Assembly (NCBI RefSeq): GCF_007747995.1
Contig: NZ_CP036276.1
Coordinates: 1,665,001-1,729,000, forward strand
Source: Symmachiella dynata
GTDB lineage: Bacteria; Planctomycetota; Planctomycetia; Planctomycetales; Planctomycetaceae
Length of the DNA: 64,000 nt
Reading direction: 5' to 3'
The notes beneath the pieces are model-generated. The model made no database searches. It was not told the origin of the DNA and worked only from the letters and a program-made list of their open reading frames with translations. The translations under genes and the position numbers were made by a program. Positions within the stretch are counted from its first letter, which is position 1, and each line of letters begins with the position of its first letter. This document shows, piece after piece, positions 25,542-34,117 of the stretch.

Positions 25542-26348
25542 ATGCTAATACAAGGCTTCGATCGATACAAAGTGTTGTCGACAGCTATTGATCTGAACAC
25601 TTTTACAGTGCGCGATCTAGCGGCGCAATCGCTTGTTTCCGAACAGCATGTCCAGAAAATCATAAGTCGGTCGAGTGATCTGTTTGACGGCTGTGGTACT
25701 ATTTCGCAAGGACGCGGTCGCCCTGCCAAACTTTATCGGATTTACCCGGACCGTGTTGATCTCCTGCGCCGCGAGTTGCACGCTCACCGCGAAGAACTGC
25801 GACAAGTGATGGGAGTTAGCACACCCGAACCGGAACCTGAGTTCGCAGAGGAGGGATTGCTTCCCCTTCGCATTGCCGAGATCGAGTTATACGATCGGTT
25901 TGAAGAAGCTAAAGATACTCAAGAACAAATATCCGTCTTGGAGCGTGCACGTAATCTACTCATCGCAGTTCGAAATTCTGGCCAGTTATCGCCCAATGAA
26001 GAGCCCAGGCTCAGTGAGGCTGAAAAGCGTTTATCGGAACTCTCCTCGTTGTTCTCAAGCCATGATTCTAGCGAACCTGGGCCAGCGGCAGACTCACGTG
26101 CGAATATGAATCCGTATCTTGCATTGTCGCCGCAAGAGCGAGCCCTTCTCAATCGGCCTATTTCTGACCTGAATCTCCCGCTAGAAATACGTAAGCTCGC
26201 TGCACGCCTAGGGGTGACTTTGATCGGCGAAATATTTGAGCAGACCGGACATGACATCAAGTTGATCATGCGCTTTGTTGACAACAAGCCCACCGATGCG
26301 CCTGCTGGTATGCGCTCGCAAAAAAAAGTCGCGGCACACCGGAGTTAA
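25542..26348 (+). CDS. Winged-helix protein with possible RNA polymerase alpha-CTD-like tail
   Basis: ATG at 25542 is chosen over a TTG four codons earlier. The N-terminal ~60 residues form a wHTH: FTVRDLAAQSLVSEQHVQKII and GRGRPAKLYRIYP, where the last is the wing. The middle is charged and coiled. The C-terminal part has ISDLNLPLEIRKLAARLGV followed by TLIGEIFEQTGHDIKLI. That follows the order of the RNA polymerase alpha C-terminal domain (LSVRAxNCLKRAGI, TVGDLLxxTEEDLLxI), a helix-hairpin-helix that binds DNA and activators. If correct, the protein could touch promoter DNA in two ways. No ribosome site is evident. Confidence 0.55.
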   Translation: MLIQGFDRYKVLSTAIDLNTFTVRDLAAQSLVSEQHVQKIISRSSDLFDGCGTISQGRGRPAKLYRIYPDRVDLLRRELHAHREELRQVMGVSTPEPEPEFAEEGLLPLRIAEIELYDRFEEAKDTQEQISVLERARNLLIAVRNSGQLSPNEEPRLSEAEKRLSELSSLFSSHDSSEPGPAADSRANMNPYLALSPQERALLNRPISDLNLPLEIRKLAARLGVTLIGEIFEQTGHDIKLIMRFVDNKPTDAPAGMRSQKKVAAHRS

Positions 26349-26371
26349 CTGACCCGTTGTTGTTCCGGCGA

Positions 26372-27290
26372 CTAACGGATGAACGCGACCGGAAGTAGTG
26401 GAAAACTCAATGCCGGCTTGTCACATACGTAGATCTGAACTGTATCAATAATCGCTGCGTGTTCTTCAAAAACAGGTTTAAGCATGCGACGAACAATTTC
26501 GTAGCCAATGCTGTTTATGGGATTTCGCCGCAAGTTTGCAGCGGCCTGGCGCCTTGGTATTGCAAAAGTTGCTAGCGAGCGTATTGCCGCGATACCCCGT
26601 TCGTAACCTCGTAACTCGTGGCCCAAATTGATTGGACGGTTCAGGTTTCCTTCAAAGGATTCCGGCTGGTACATCAAACTGCCCTTTCAGCGAAAGCAGC
26701 GCCGCGACATCGCGTGATATTGGCAGGCCGCCGCCCACGTTGAATTCTTCGGACATTCACGCCGGTGCCGGACGGATGGGGGAGAGGAGAGCCGGAGCGC
26801 ACGCGGCGCGATTCTCTCTAAGAATATAATTCGTCGCCGCCGCAGTTAGGGCCTGCTGGGCCGCAGCCGTTCGAAGAGCAATTGTCAATTGTTGTATTCT
26901 TGAGTGTATCTCAAGCGGCACGTTCCATTGGGTCGTCCCGCAGCGGACGTACAAGGACGCCGATCAGTTCATACGCTCCAACAGCTTCACCCGAGACGAG
27001 ATTCCAGTCGCCGGCACCTACTCGAACAGGCCTGGGGCCATGTCCTGGATGTTGATGCGAAGTAGTCTTCCCGCTTTCTCGCAGGCTCCGAACATTCAAA
27101 CCGGCCGCCACTGGCTGCTCATGTTCAATGTTGTGATCGCATTAACAGGTCAGCACCAACGCAGAGCACGTCATCTTTGGCATAGCAAGTGCGATCCACA
27201 ATCTCCCCGTTCGCTGCTCGGGCGGACAGACCGACGATATGCATTACGCGTTCTTCAAACATGTACGCCGGAATTCCCAGTTTGCTGGAC
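26372..27290 (-). pseudogene. Decayed phage-like structural genes (minus strand)
   Basis: Several minus-strand coding fragments follow one another in shifting frames. The first is DEELILYGTITA, a stop, then KLGIPAYMFEERVMHIVG. The next contains GAGDWNLVSGEAVGAYELIG and ends VLVRPLRDDP. A third is EEFNVGGGLPISRDVAALLS, overlapping an open frame (26372-26677) with NLGHELRGYERGIAAIRSLA. The GDW...LIGVLVRPL pattern resembles phage capsid-cement-type proteins. Frame changes and internal stops indicate decay. I cannot name the phage type. The minus-strand run points away from the recombinase gene at 27563. Confidence 0.45.
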
Positions 27291-27529
27291 TAGGCGGTAA
27301 TTGTCCCATAAAGGATCAATTCTTCGTCGTCGCGGGGCGGTTCGTGTTGGGCGATTGGCCAACTCCCATCGTTTTGCCGTCGATCTCCAGAATTGACATC
27401 TTGCCGAACTGATGTCGTTGTCGCACTTGTGGTCGCGAAACGATAACAATGCGGGGCATCGTGTTTCGGTAGGAGGGGGATTTTTGACGGAATATATTCC
27501 GCCACAATCTTCGATCTCCGCAATGGATC
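27291..27529 (-). pseudogene. Upstream part of the decayed phage-like block
   Basis: An open frame starting near the recombinase (IMHDPLRRSKIVAEYIPS, ending DEELILYGTITA) runs minus strand into the decayed block. Another frame in the same stretch, KMSILEIDGKTMGVG, also looks coding-like. This indicates at least one frameshift. It is likely the N-terminal part of the first degraded gene. Confidence 0.35.
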
Positions 27530-27557
27530 ATGCATGATAATCGGTTCTATCATGCAT
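27530..27557. promoter_or_regulatory. 11-6-11 inverted repeat, candidate recombination core or operator
   Basis: ATGCATGATAA - tcggtt - CTATCATGCAT: the two 11-bp arms are inverted repeats matching at 10 of 11 positions around a 6-bp spacer. It lies immediately before the first credible starts (27563, 27614) of the tyrosine recombinase. Arm and spacer lengths equal those of Xer/dif-like core sites. An autoregulatory operator is the main alternative. Confidence 0.5.
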
Positions 27558-27562
27558 CACGT

Positions 27563-28729
27563 ATGGCACGACAAGACAACCACCGAATTGAATCAGACGT
27601 GAGCAATCACAAAATGTCAGAACCGTTCGCTAGCAGATCCCTCAGCACGCCTCAATCCCCCACCCCGCAACTTGACAACCTGCCTCCCATCTTGTCGGGT
27701 CGCTCCACAGTCGCTGTGGAGCGAAATGTCGGTGAATTCTATCTGTCGATTGCCGACATCTTCGAACGCTGGATCGCCCGTCGATCGAGCCCACACACTA
27801 AGCGGAGCTATCGGCAGGACGTAGCCTCATTCATCGAGTTCCGCGGCATAAGATGGCCCGAAGAGTCGACGATGTTGTTGCGAGTTTCGGTCGCCGACAT
27901 TCAGGCTTGGCGCGATGAAATGGTCCAAGGAGAGTATGCTCCCAAGACCATTAGCCGCCGCATCTCGTCCCTTTCGTCGTTCTACCGCTTCCTGCAAGGA
28001 GTGGCCGCAGAATTGCGGTTGCCGATCACCGTGCCGAATCCCGCACACGCCCAGTTTATCGGACGATCGGGAACCGATCCCCTGTATGAAACGAAGGCTC
28101 TCAGCGCCAGGCAGGCACGGCAATTGATGGGATTGCCAATTGGGGAGAGCCTGATTGGCTATCGCGATCGGGCGATCTTGAAGTTCTTCCTGTATAGCGG
28201 AGCCCGCATCGGAACCGGTTGTCGTCTCAAGGTCTGCGACATCCATCGTGACCGAGAGGAAACGACAATTCGACTGCACGAAAAGGGTGGCAAGCGCCGC
28301 ACGATCGGTTTGCACGTTGCGGCAGCGGAAGCAATCACCGAATACGTTGACACGGCCGGAATCTCCAACGGCCCACTGTTTCGACCCCGTCTGAATTCCC
28401 GCAGCTGTCAGCTGGCGAATCGCCCAATGCACACCGCGACGATGTACCGCATCATTCAGGGATATCTGAGCCAATTACCGGGGACAATGCAGCCCGTCAC
28501 CGATACCGGCGGCCATCCACCAGAATCTGATCATCCCAACGCAAGATTTCGATGCGTCTATACGCCGCACTCCCTGCGTGCCACGACCGCGACGTTACTG
28601 CTCGACGCCAAGGTGGACATTATGAAGGTCAAAGAACTCCTCGGCCACCGCCACGTCACGACCACGCAAATCTACGACAAACGCCGCCTAGCGACGAAAG
28701 AGAGTGCCAGCCACGACGTGCCGATTTAG
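27563..28729 (+). CDS. Tyrosine recombinase (XerC/integrase family)
   Basis: The product is ~388 aa from ATG 27563 (MARQDNHR) or ~371 aa from 27614 (MSEPFASR); the ATG at 27530 lies in the inverted repeat. A core-binding SAM-like domain spans residues ~50-160 (FERWIARRSSPHTKRSYRQD). The catalytic set is present: Arg in LYSGARIGTGCRL, Lys in HEKGGKRRTIG, HxxR in PHSLRATTAT, His in LGHRHVTTTQ and the nucleophile Tyr in IYDKR. It should be active. The adjacent 11-6-11 repeat may be its site. It probably integrates or resolves mobile region 1; the partner site was not found. Confidence 0.88.
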   Translation: MARQDNHRIESDVSNHKMSEPFASRSLSTPQSPTPQLDNLPPILSGRSTVAVERNVGEFYLSIADIFERWIARRSSPHTKRSYRQDVASFIEFRGIRWPEESTMLLRVSVADIQAWRDEMVQGEYAPKTISRRISSLSSFYRFLQGVAAELRLPITVPNPAHAQFIGRSGTDPLYETKALSARQARQLMGLPIGESLIGYRDRAILKFFLYSGARIGTGCRLKVCDIHRDREETTIRLHEKGGKRRTIGLHVAAAEAITEYVDTAGISNGPLFRPRLNSRSCQLANRPMHTATMYRIIQGYLSQLPGTMQPVTDTGGHPPESDHPNARFRCVYTPHSLRATTATLLLDAKVDIMKVKELLGHRHVTTTQIYDKRRLATKESASHDVPI

Positions 28730-28888
28730 GGTAGTCGAACGGAGCCGCTTTCGCGATGATTTACGACGCGCACCGAGTTTGTGATTTAGAGCCCAGTGTC
28801 TGTGTCATATCCAGCGATGGCGGAGACTTCGCATTGACATACGTGCTTGCACCCCAGTCCGCGAAAATGTCCGACTGGTGCACACAAA

Positions 28889-28918
28889 CGGCCGGTCACC
28901 GCTAGGGATGACCGGCCG
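28889..28918. terminator. Perfect 10-bp GC-rich hairpin between convergent genes
   Basis: CGGCCGGTCA (28889-28898) pairs perfectly with TGACCGGCCG (28909-28918) across a 10-base loop. It lies between the ends of the recombinase gene and the convergent gene at 28952, so it may stop transcription from both sides. No T-tract follows. Confidence 0.5.
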
Positions 28919-28951
28919 CTACTCTACAAACGAAGCAATTCCTAGCCACGA

Positions 28952-29614
28952 TCACAACGTGTCAAGACGGCCTGAGGCAACATGAAAGATGGCATTGATG
29001 TCATTCTCGCAGGCCGCCTTCATCGCTTGATCACGGTCAGCATAGAGCAAAGAGAAATCGATACACCAACAACAAGTGCTCAACTCTTGCCACACCGCCA
29101 TACACGGAACTCCGTCGTCGGCATCGAGGTCAGCTGCACGTTCCAACAACGACCGCTGCTTTCTCAGGATGCGATTGACATAATCACGGCGGGGACGAAT
29201 TAGTGTGGTGCGACGGTGCCCCGGCATAGCGACGAGATAACGGTCCTGTTGCCAGTCGAGTGGCCGGGCGGTCTGCAATGAAATCATGCAGCAGTCGCGG
29301 TAGCGCAGCCATTGGTCCAAGAGCATGGCGGTAATGGACGCTCGCAGCAGCAGCATTGTTCGTGGCAGTTGCCGAGACACAGTCGAAGCATTTTTACCAA
29401 TTTCCGTTGCGATCTGTCGTTGTGCGAATCCTTCCGAGTGAAGTAGGCCGACTTTGAGTCGTTCCGATTCCATTTCGCAGGCCTGCTGAACGTCCCGAGC
29501 AAGGCGCACGGCGCGATCGCGATCGAGATCCAGCATCCGACGATCCAGACGAGTGCCGTCGTGGCCGACGAGTGCCATCTCATCGAGGTTTTCAAAATAC
29601 CTTTGACGTCCCAT
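28952..29614 (-). CDS. HTH protein of unknown function
   Basis: The 220-aa protein has a single helix-turn-helix, EGFAQRQIATEIGKNASTVSRQL, after an N-terminal helical region (DLDRDRAVRLARDVQQAC). This resembles sigma-70 region 4/resolvase-type HTHs in which a sensor helix precedes QIA.EIG...STVSR. The C-terminal half (CCWCIDFSLLYADRDQAMK) contains clustered Cys. It is not a clear sigma factor because region 2 is missing. It may regulate the neighbouring genes or be a DNA-binding element protein. Start at ATG 29614; upstream on the same strand lies an 81-aa gene, so they may be an operon. Confidence 0.5.
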   Translation of the reverse strand: MGRQRYFENLDEMALVGHDGTRLDRRMLDLDRDRAVRLARDVQQACEMESERLKVGLLHSEGFAQRQIATEIGKNASTVSRQLPRTMLLLRASITAMLLDQWLRYRDCCMISLQTARPLDWQQDRYLVAMPGHRRTTLIRPRRDYVNRILRKQRSLLERAADLDADDGVPCMAVWQELSTCCWCIDFSLLYADRDQAMKAACENDINAIFHVASGRLDTL

Positions 29615-29737
29615 TTGAGTATCTCCACTATGATTTAGGTTTTCTAGTATGTCGTGAAACGCTATCAGACGAATGAAGCGGCCAATCGGTGGACACGTGC
29701 CAAATGGTTGGACGGTCCGCCGATCCGCATGCCACTA

Positions 29738-29983
29738 TTACAAGAAACGTCTTAATAGTTCCTCTTCGACGTCCGGCGGCAGGGGTGGCATTGATGCCAA
29801 TGAGTCTCGCAACGACTTCAGATAGCCGTACAAGGTCTCATGATTTTCGAAACCGTCACCACCCGCGGCAGCCATGGGAGACGAGGGAGGTTTCGTACCA
29901 CCACAATCGTCAGTCTGCAGAAGAGGTTCCGGTTTCGCAGATGCGCCACTTCTCGTGGCCTCTCTCAGGGTTTCCATGGGCAT
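29738..29983 (-). CDS. Small hypothetical protein upstream of the HTH gene
   Basis: An 81-aa frame (ATG 29983; MPMETLREATRSGAS) with a coding-like C-terminus: NHETLYGYLKSLRDSLASMP and PPDVEEELLRRFL. It is Pro/Ala rich in the first half and helical at the end. No family is recognised. It is 123 bp upstream of the HTH gene on the same strand. Confidence 0.45.
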   Translation of the reverse strand: MPMETLREATRSGASAKPEPLLQTDDCGGTKPPSSPMAAAGGDGFENHETLYGYLKSLRDSLASMPPLPPDVEEELLRRFL

Positions 29984-30290
29984 CCTCCATTCGATAAGGA
30001 ATTTGGATGTCCACAGCTCGACAGGGAAATGCTTGACCCCAGGATGCCTGATGTGGCATTGTGTACACGTGTCAGCGCCAGTCCAACTGTGGGCGTTGAT
30101 ACACCGAGCGGGGCCGCCCCCAGCGGTCCCCGCTCACCTCAGCAACGTCGCTGAGGCCAACGCTTGTTCGCTGGAATGATTCGTTCGCGTGTATGGGAAA
30201 TCACCGGGATTGCTTACGGTTTGTGGGACTTTGAACGAAATGGATAGCTTTGGACGAGATTAATCAACTTTGAATGGCTTGGAGGTTTGG
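29984..30290. other. Intergenic region upstream of the NACHT gene, with large hairpin
   Basis: About 300 bp without a gene between divergent transcription units, so it should contain promoters for both. The outer arms GAGCGGGG (30105-30112) and CCCCGCTC (30127-30134) pair perfectly; the inner CCGC and GCGG also pair, with one bulged base. A hairpin at this place could attenuate or regulate the NTPase gene. No T-tract follows, so it is not a standard terminator. Confidence 0.4.
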
Positions 30291-33050
30291 GTGGAGAAGA
30301 AATACAAGCCCGATGCGAATGCGTTTGAGTCCTATTTCACTGGACAGTTCGGCCTAATGAATCTTAGTCAGCTCCACAGAAAACGATTTAAAGGGCTATT
30401 GAGCAAAACAATGCTGTCGAGCGTGAAAAACGGTCACGAGGTTACCGCCCGTACGATCAACGTGGTCGCACATGTTTTTCGTGTTCCACCTGCAAACCTA
30501 GTTCACCCAAGCGATGTCGCACGGTTTCTCACTGACTACCCAGATGGGGATAAACCACGCCCTGATCCAGATAGTTCGCCTAATGAGGGAAACGAGGCGG
30601 CAAGACAGATTTCAACAACGACGGGTAAGTCTGATGCTGATTCATGTCTCTCACAGGTATCAACAATCGAAACCGTTATTGACTTTCTAGAACGGTTAGT
30701 CTTGAACGGGTTCAGAGAAAACGTTGTGTACTTACCGCCAAACCTCACGCCGGGCGACGGTAATTCAAGCAAACCAGACGCGCGAGGTGCAATCGACAAT
30801 TTGGCACACTTCTGCCTGCCGGTGCGAGTAATCGAGCAGGACGATTGGCAGCGGTTGGACCACCAGCGGGCTGCGCCATTGCGTTCGCGAAGTTGGAATG
30901 CGGCACACGTTCGAAACCGCATTGTTTCGACAAGCGAAGACTTTTGTCGAATAGATGGCGAGCGGCAAACGCAACCACAGCCACTGGAGTCAGTTCTTGC
31001 GTCTAACCGACACGTCATCCTGCGAGGCGAGCCGGGCGAAGGAAAGACGACATCGCTGTTCCTGCATGTTGTTAAGCAGTGTCGCGAATTGGCGGCGGGA
31101 TTGTGCAGTGGGCAATTCGACCACTTAAGCGAAGAGTGCCGTATTCCGCTGCCATTGCCGCTCGGGAAGGCTGCGCCGACCAAAGAAGACGAATCGTTTT
31201 GTGTCGTTGACAGAGCACGAGATGAAGCCTTGCGAATCGCATATGGACAGGTGGAGAAAGCTCCACACGAAGTCACAGAATGGATTAAAGAAAAGGTGTT
31301 GCGCAACGAAGTTGACCTCTGCCTGGATGCCCTAGACGAGTTGGATATCCGCTGGCACGAATCACTTCGTAAAGAACTGGTGCACTGTAGCGGAATGGGT
31401 ATTTTTCTGACGACGCGAACGTCTGCTGACGATACGAACGTTATTGCGACTGATGTCTGTCATCGCTATCACCTCGTCAGTTTTGGCCCGGCACAAGTTC
31501 GGGAATACATCAAGCGATTCTTTTCGCAAGCCGAGAAGAGGGGCGAACAACTTTCTCGCGAACTTCGCGATCAACTGAGACTTTCGCATGGACTTCAGGA
31601 ATTAGCTCAACTTCCATTGTTATTGGCCTTGCTGTGCCAGTGGTTATCCGCCCGATGGCAGTGGCAGCTCACAGAGATCCGAAGGGACATCCCAAAGAAT
31701 CGCACAACGCTGCTTAGGGACGCACTGCATCAATTGATGGAACGCGGAGATGCCAAGCATCGCGGGATGCCCGTTTCCCAGTCGCCGAGCGAACGAAATA
31801 GAATCAAAGAGACCGTCCTGAGGCATGTCGCTTGGAGATTCTTTGCCGCCGGACCACTGCCAATCGTGAAGCAGGACCTCATTGCGGTCTTGGAACAACA
31901 CCTTGAACATTCTGTGTGGAAGGGATATGCGCCGCCGCACAACGCCGAGGCGTTACTCACAGAATTTTTGGAAGACGGCGTACTCGTGCGCCAGAACCGA
32001 GGCATTTATCGTTTTGTACTTCGCGCTTTTCATGAATTCTGTGTCGCCGAATGGATCTTATTTGAATTGCGAAATTGTAGTCGTGTTTTTAAGACACGCC
32101 ACTACGTGAGAAGGGTTTGCGGTAATGCCATGACCTGGGGTCGCCGCGACTGGCCTCGGTCGCTTCAACCGATTGCCGAACCCGGCTGGAGTGCGATTTG
32201 GCTATTGGTGGGTGAGCAGTTAAAGGGCAAAGAAGTTGCTTTGTTTTTTCGGGCGATCCGCCGGTATCTAAATCCAATCGCCGATCCATATGCGATTCTA
32301 CTTCACGTTCTAAAAGGGGCCTGGCCGTTGGACTGGCCACTTAATACCTCTGACGAGTATCCTGTAATGGAACTGGGAGCACGTGTTTGTGGGGAAACCG
32401 AGAGTTCATGGGGAGCGAAAGCATATGTATCCCGCTTAATCCGCTTGACGAAACACTACTGTTTCAAGGACAAGGTACCATACTTTCTAGCAATGACACG
32501 TAAAGAACGTGCATTGGCATGCCTGATTCGTATCGTTCGTGATAACTCAATTGACGTGCAAATTCGATATCAGTGTGCGCAAGCCTTGGGACTATCGGAC
32601 TCGACCGAAGTACGCAAGGATCTTTTGTCCGTGTCGTACCAAATAGATGACGGTACGCTACGATCTATTTGCACGGAATCTCTAGTCCGGCTTTGCCGAT
32701 ATGGTGACGATGAGTCCATCGAATTGCTTTATACGCTGTTGCTTCATGGTGGCGATACACAGGCCAACCTCCAACACACGGTTGACATGCTTGTGGAAAT
32801 CGACACAGTTGCTTCAGTTAAGGCAATTAAAAAGGCCGTAGCGGCAGCCGCCGACGGCTACGTGAGGTATCTCTGCATCCACCGCTTAGCAAGACTTGGC
32901 CACTCTGAAATGGCGGATCTTCTTGGCAGGATTGACGCCGAAATAAGACGGCAATTGAATCTGGGCGCCCGTGGCTACGTTACTCTGCTAAAGTTTGTCA
33001 CGTTGCAATTAACGAGGAAAATGAACGAACGCAATACAAAGACGAAATGA
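30291..33050 (+). CDS. NACHT-type STAND NTPase, putative antiphage protein
   Basis: The start is GTG at 30291, chosen because GGAGG lies five bases upstream; TTG at 30270 has none. The ~919-aa protein begins with an HTH-like region (LSKTMLSSVKNGHEVTART and VVAHVFRVPPANLV), similar to XRE folds. The NTPase core has Walker A GEPGEGKT (~246-253), Walker B DLCLDALDELD and a sensor FLTTRTSA. A winged-helix part and HEAT/TPR-like helical repeats follow (QIRYQCAQALGLSDSTEVRK). STAND/NACHT proteins of bacteria sense phage and trigger abortive infection. No separate effector domain is obvious; the HTH-like head or a partner may serve. Lower GC than neighbours suggests recent acquisition. Confidence 0.8.
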   Translation: MEKKYKPDANAFESYFTGQFGLMNLSQLHRKRFKGLLSKTMLSSVKNGHEVTARTINVVAHVFRVPPANLVHPSDVARFLTDYPDGDKPRPDPDSSPNEGNEAARQISTTTGKSDADSCLSQVSTIETVIDFLERLVLNGFRENVVYLPPNLTPGDGNSSKPDARGAIDNLAHFCLPVRVIEQDDWQRLDHQRAAPLRSRSWNAAHVRNRIVSTSEDFCRIDGERQTQPQPLESVLASNRHVILRGEPGEGKTTSLFLHVVKQCRELAAGLCSGQFDHLSEECRIPLPLPLGKAAPTKEDESFCVVDRARDEALRIAYGQVEKAPHEVTEWIKEKVLRNEVDLCLDALDELDIRWHESLRKELVHCSGMGIFLTTRTSADDTNVIATDVCHRYHLVSFGPAQVREYIKRFFSQAEKRGEQLSRELRDQLRLSHGLQELAQLPLLLALLCQWLSARWQWQLTEIRRDIPKNRTTLLRDALHQLMERGDAKHRGMPVSQSPSERNRIKETVLRHVAWRFFAAGPLPIVKQDLIAVLEQHLEHSVWKGYAPPHNAEALLTEFLEDGVLVRQNRGIYRFVLRAFHEFCVAEWILFELRNCSRVFKTRHYVRRVCGNAMTWGRRDWPRSLQPIAEPGWSAIWLLVGEQLKGKEVALFFRAIRRYLNPIADPYAILLHVLKGAWPLDWPLNTSDEYPVMELGARVCGETESSWGAKAYVSRLIRLTKHYCFKDKVPYFLAMTRKERALACLIRIVRDNSIDVQIRYQCAQALGLSDSTEVRKDLLSVSYQIDDGTLRSICTESLVRLCRYGDDESIELLYTLLLHGGDTQANLQHTVDMLVEIDTVASVKAIKKAVAAAADGYVRYLCIHRLARLGHSEMADLLGRIDAEIRRQLNLGARGYVTLLKFVTLQLTRKMNERNTKTK

Positions 33051-33118
33051 GGTGGCAGGGGCCAACAAGCCAGGAAAGCGATCACCATGTCGAAACGACT
33101 TTGAGTACAAACAAGCGA

Positions 33119-33180
33119 GCAGTGCCAGATCTGCATCAGTCGGACGACGCCCAGACGAGTTGGTCTGAATCTGGCACTGC
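33119..33180. repeat. 12-bp perfect inverted repeat after the NACHT gene
   Basis: gcagtgccagat (33119-33130) and atctggcactgc (33169-33180) are perfect inverted repeats with a 38-bp spacer. They lie ~70 bp after the NACHT stop and could form a terminator-like hairpin or be an element end. No T-tract follows. Confidence 0.4.
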
Positions 33181-33379
33181 CTCTGCGGCGGATTCACGAT
33201 CCAACAGTTACGCTGTCGCTTGGGAATTCTGTTCAGAAGATCACGCAAACCGAGTGACATCGGGATTCCCTGAACCCGGCGTTTCTTCTGTCGCGATGGA
33301 ATAGCAATCCTTGCGTGCCGGCCTGCTTACGTCAGCCTCGGAGTGTGGATGTGACGGGCGGAATTTCAGGGGAAGTCCA

Positions 33380-33523
33380 TCAAGTCGCTGCCACGCAAGT
33401 CGCTTTCCCACAGGATGCATATTGCGATTCTGCGATTGGGCGCGGTTTCCTGACTGACGATTGCAGCAGTTCCCTCATCATCCTTTTGAATTCTTCGTCG
33501 GTTGTGGGACTGCCGTTCATCAC
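33380..33523 (-). CDS. Possible small gene or fragment
   Basis: A minus-strand frame of 47 codons from GTG 33523 (or ATG 33520) reads MNGSPTTDEEFKRMMRELLQ then SQYASCGKATCVAAT. The composition is coding-like, but no ribosome site is visible and no family is recognised. Confidence 0.3.
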   Translation of the reverse strand: MMNGSPTTDEEFKRMMRELLQSSVRKPRPIAESQYASCGKATCVAAT

Positions 33524-33527
33524 GTCG

Positions 33528-33773
33528 TTAACGGGCAGTTATTCCAGCGGGGGCACACCTGAGATTCATCGGCGCGGGTGACCTAACCGTGCAAATGGCA
33601 GCACCGACCACACCCATCTCGTCAGAATACGCAGCTTCATCGCTTGGTCTCTCCAGCACACATCTCGACTTCCCAGGCACATCCACCACAGTTACACGAT
33701 TCTGCTCAAAAGCGTAGTTTTCCAGAACAAAGAGTTTGTTCTGATGGCCAACAAGGTATGGGGTAGTCAGAGT
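33528..33773 (-). pseudogene. Unrecognised coding-like fragment without start
   Basis: The minus-strand frame between stops at 33774 and 33528 reads TPYLVGHQNKLFVLENYAF, QNRVTVVDVPGKSRCVLERP and EMGVVGAAICTVRSP. This looks like real protein sequence, yet no ATG/GTG/TTG start lies near its beginning. It is probably the remnant of a larger gene, perhaps lost at an element boundary. Confidence 0.3.
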
Positions 33774-34117
33774 CTACAGGTTCTCACCGTCGCTCATGGC
33801 AAACTCGTCTGCCTGCACGGACTATTGCAGTACATGATCGAATCGCAACTTGTCGGTTTCGCTCGCACATGGCCGCTCCGCCATCACGGCCTGTCTCACA
33901 AACGCCCTGCGGCCTAGTGCCCGACGGTCCGGTGAGCCGGTTCATCTCGACACTCCTAGTGTTCAAGGACCGACATGCAGCGCCTGCGCCAATGGGTAGA
34001 GGGCATGGCTATCGGGCCCCTTTGTCGAGGCTTCTGGTGACATCGTCCCATGGAACACCGGACGTCCACTGGACAAGCCGATTCGAGGGCGCTGCCGGTC
34101 GTTTTTCAAGAACTCAA

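Larger units (their letters stand above)
33051..34117. other. Low-information region between the two mobile modules
   Basis: About 1.07 kb without an assured gene. It contains the inverted repeat at 33119-33180 and two minus-strand open frames listed separately (33380-33523, 33528-33773). Plus-strand frames in this region have poor composition. It may be the scar between two integrated elements. Confidence 0.4.

Noticed and set aside
28952-29614. Sigma factor call for the HTH protein
   Set aside because: It has a region-4-like HTH but no region 2 and no core-binding motif.
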